Origin: Ruminococcaceae bacterium UBA1785
GTDB taxonomy: Bacteria > Bacillota > Clostridia > Oscillospirales > Acutalibacteraceae
DNA: 6,992 bases
Reading direction: 5' to 3'
NCBI GenBank assembly: GCA_002314555.1
Contig: DCGF01000092.1
Location: 4,900-11,891, forward strand
Under the pieces are notes generated by a model, which worked only from the letters and a program-made list of their open reading frames with translations, ran no database searches and was not told the origin of the DNA. Positions 5,479-6,992 of the stretch are shown one piece after another (the stretch's first letter is position 1; every line of letters starts with the position of its first letter). The position numbers were made by a program, and so were the translations under genes.

Positions 5479-6072
5479 TTAGAAGAATACGCCTGTGATA
5501 AAGATTTCAAGTCCGATACCAATTAAAATAACGCCACCTAAAATGTCAGCTTTCCAGCCAAGTTTAGTGCCGACTTTCTTACCGATAAGTACACCTGCCA
5601 CTGAAATAACAAATGTAGTAACTGCGATAATCAAGTTACAGATAATAGCACTGAGAAGTGGGTACTCTGCGATAGTGAAACCTACTGAGAGTGCGTCGAT
5701 AGATGTAGCCACAGCCTGGATAAACAAAGCCTTAAGTGTGAGTTTCTCAAGTACCACCTCTTCCTCTGACTTCTTTGCTTTAAACCCGTCGATAAACATC
5801 TCTCCACCGATGTAGAGAAGAAGAATCAAAGCAATCCAAGGAATGAATTTTTCAAAGCTCTGGAACTTTTCTACGATAGTATGTACGCATACCCAACCAA
5901 TCATAGGCATGATAGCCTGGAATGCTGCATATGCAAAAGCTACTACGCAGATTTTTTTCTTACTCATTGAAGGCTCTTTAAGACCGTTGGCCATAGATAC
6001 TGAGAAAGCATCCATAGCAAGGCCTACGCCGAGCACTACTGAAAATAAGATGAAACTAAATGTAATTCCCAA
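5479..6072 (-). CDS. mntP: Manganese efflux pump MntP
   Basis: MntP (DUF204) exports Mn2+ from the cytoplasm. The 197-residue protein has six hydrophobic segments in two homologous halves. Each half opens with the family motif: GLAMDAFSVSMANGL (17-31) and AVATSIDALSVGF (120-132). The paired aspartates, Asp21 and Asp126, match the residues required in E. coli MntP. A charged loop (KAKKSEEEVVLEK, 98-110) joins the halves. The start is TTG at 6072: GGAGG (6085-6081) lies eight bases upstream, an in-frame TAA sits directly before the TTG, and the next Met (residue 20) would delete most of the first membrane helix. The upstream ATPase gene stops 14 bases earlier, and the exchanger begins 15 bases after this stop, so the three form an operon. 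There is no room for a yybP-ykoY manganese riboswitch directly upstream. Confidence 0.96.
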   Translation of the reverse strand: MGITFSFILFSVVLGVGLAMDAFSVSMANGLKEPSMSKKKICVVAFAYAAFQAIMPMIGWVCVHTIVEKFQSFEKFIPWIALILLLYIGGEMFIDGFKAKKSEEEVVLEKLTLKALFIQAVATSIDALSVGFTIAEYPLLSAIICNLIIAVTTFVISVAGVLIGKKVGTKLGWKADILGGVILIGIGLEIFITGVFF

Positions 6073-6086
6073 TTAGTATTCCTCCG

Positions 6087-6992
6087 TTATTTTTTAGTGC
6101 CGAAGAGACCGCGAACGATAGAGGTAGCACCTGTTCTCATAACCGATGAGAGAGCAGTTGATGCTGCCTGCTTAGCTATCTTATCTGCGGACTTAACAGT
6201 ACCGCCTGTAGCTGCGTTTATCATGTTAGTTGAGATTGAACGTGCAACTGAAGATGCAGCGTTAGTTGCAGCACGTTCGAATGTGCTTTTCTTCTTAGCT
6301 GCAGCCTTCTCAGCAGCTTTAGCTTCAAGCGCTGCTTTACGCTCCTCAGCTTTTGTAGCTGCAGCTTCAGCTTTGGCCTCTGCTTTTGCAGCCTTCTCTG
6401 CTTCTTTAGCCTCAGCTTTAGCAAGCTTCTCAGCTTCTTTAGCTTCGGCTTCTGCTACTTTCGCCTCTTCAGCCTCTACCTTGAGTTTCTCTGTAGCTGC
6501 CATGATGATTTCATATGCAGACTCAGGATCTTCTGTCTCTCTATATTTAAGGTCGAACTCAGAGGAAACGATGGCTGTGTTTACCTTTGCTGGGTCAGCA
6601 GGACCCATAAGGCTGCGTGGAGGTAAAATCTTTGCTCTCTCAACAACTGTAGGTGTGCCGGATTCATCAAGGAATGAAACGAGTGCTTCACCTGTGCCGA
6701 TTTCCATCAAAGCAGCTTCTGAATCAAATGCTTCATTAGCGCGGAAAGCGTCTGCAGCAGCCTTTACTGCCTTCTGCTCAGCAGGAGTGTAGGCGCGAAG
6801 ACCATGCTGTACGCGGTTAGAGAGCTGAGCGAGTACATCATCAGGAATATCTGATGGTGACTGAGAGATGAAATATACACCAACACCCTTAGAACGGATG
6901 AGTTTAACTACCTGAACAATCTTCTGTGTGAATGCCTTAGGTGCATCTGTGAAGAGGAAGTGTGCCTCATCAAAGAAGAATACCATACGAGG
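6087..6992 (-). CDS. HerA/YjgR-type (DUF853) helicase-like ATPase, C-terminal part (N-terminus outside window)
   Basis: The frame continues through the right edge (Pro-Arg precede the Met at 6986), so that Met is internal. Residues are counted from it. Walker B is FFFDEAH (3-9). A sensor-like strand, GVGVYFISQSPSDIPDDVLAQ (34-54), and NRVQHGLRAYTPAEQKAVKAAA (57-78) follow, as in the YjgR/DUF853 branch of FtsK/HerA ATPases. GTGEALVSFLDESGTP and VVERAKILPPRS are further family signatures. The P-loop lies outside. Residues ~166-235 are a long Ala/Lys/Glu coiled coil, ending in KAAAKKKS. A small conserved end with VMRTGATSIVRGLFG resembles the YjgR C-terminus. These are predicted cytosolic ATPases of poorly known role; HerA relatives work on DNA ends, but that is not shown here. 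It is first in the visible part of the operon with mntP and the exchanger; a functional link is not evident. Confidence 0.92.
   Translation of the reverse strand, partial: PRMVFFFDEAHFLFTDAPKAFTQKIVQVVKLIRSKGVGVYFISQSPSDIPDDVLAQLSNRVQHGLRAYTPAEQKAVKAAADAFRANEAFDSEAALMEIGTGEALVSFLDESGTPTVVERAKILPPRSLMGPADPAKVNTAIVSSEFDLKYRETEDPESAYEIIMAATEKLKVEAEEAKVAEAEAKEAEKLAKAEAKEAEKAAKAEAKAEAAATKAEERKAALEAKAAEKAAAKKKSTFERAATNAASSVARSISTNMINAATGGTVKSADKIAKQAASTALSSVMRTGATSIVRGLFGTKK

Noticed and set aside
6073..6086. Manganese riboswitch (yybP-ykoY) before mntP
   Set aside because: Only 14 bases separate mntP from the upstream gene, leaving room for just a ribosome binding site.
6097..6792. Long plus-strand open frame rich in Ala and Ser
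   Set aside because: It is the reverse complement of the DUF853 gene. The openness comes from the A/K/E-rich coil codons; there is no family resemblance and no good ribosome site.

Overview
The window looks like a chromosomal stretch from a Gram-positive anaerobe of the Clostridia, most likely a Lachnospiraceae-type gut or rumen bacterium. This is inferred from the style of the proteins (an EAL protein with repeated PAS-like modules, a clostridial CsoR-type helix bundle, a YrbG-like exchanger), strong AGGAG-type ribosome binding sites, AT-rich intergenic DNA and U-tailed hairpin terminators. No rRNA, tRNA, CRISPR array or transposase is seen. The genus cannot be named from the sequence alone.

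Left part, plus strand (1-3857). The window opens inside a large c-di-GMP phosphodiesterase-type protein: most of an EAL domain with its visible catalytic residues intact, followed by about four PAS-like modules at the C-terminus. A promoter and a long hairpin share the gap before mscL (mechanosensitive channel). Seventeen bases after mscL comes a larC-type gene. Its N-terminal LarC1 half is well conserved, but the LarC2 half is absent and a CsoR/DUF156-like metal-sensor helix bundle stands in its place. The LarC1 part also carries six consecutive histidines. This fusion is the most unusual coding feature here. The transcript ends at a perfect hairpin at 3829-3857.

Middle (3829-4411). A small toxin-antitoxin locus lies on the minus strand. 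It has an intact RelB/DinJ-like antitoxin and, overlapping its end, a wrecked YafQ-like toxin. The toxin keeps its first ~43 residues and its last ~13 (the RTGSH...LF tail) but has lost the central catalytic block and is out of frame. The antitoxin promoter carries an inverted repeat over its -35 box, as expected for autorepression. The locus is bracketed by two identical 29-bp terminator hairpins in direct orientation. One serves larC from the left and the other serves the exchanger gene from the right. This suggests the module was inserted into a terminator once shared by two convergent operons.

Right part, minus strand (4435-6992). A tightly packed operon runs leftward: the C-terminal part of a HerA/YjgR-type (DUF853) ATPase cut by the window edge, then mntP (manganese efflux, TTG start), then a Ca2+/cation antiporter of the YrbG type. 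The spacings are 14 and 15 bases, and the exchanger's ribosome binding site touches the mntP stop codon. The two transporters together suggest divalent-cation (Mn2+, Ca2+) efflux. The convergent operon holds the nickel-cofactor-related fusion and MscL, so the neighbourhood leans toward metal and osmotic homeostasis, although no shared regulation is demonstrated.
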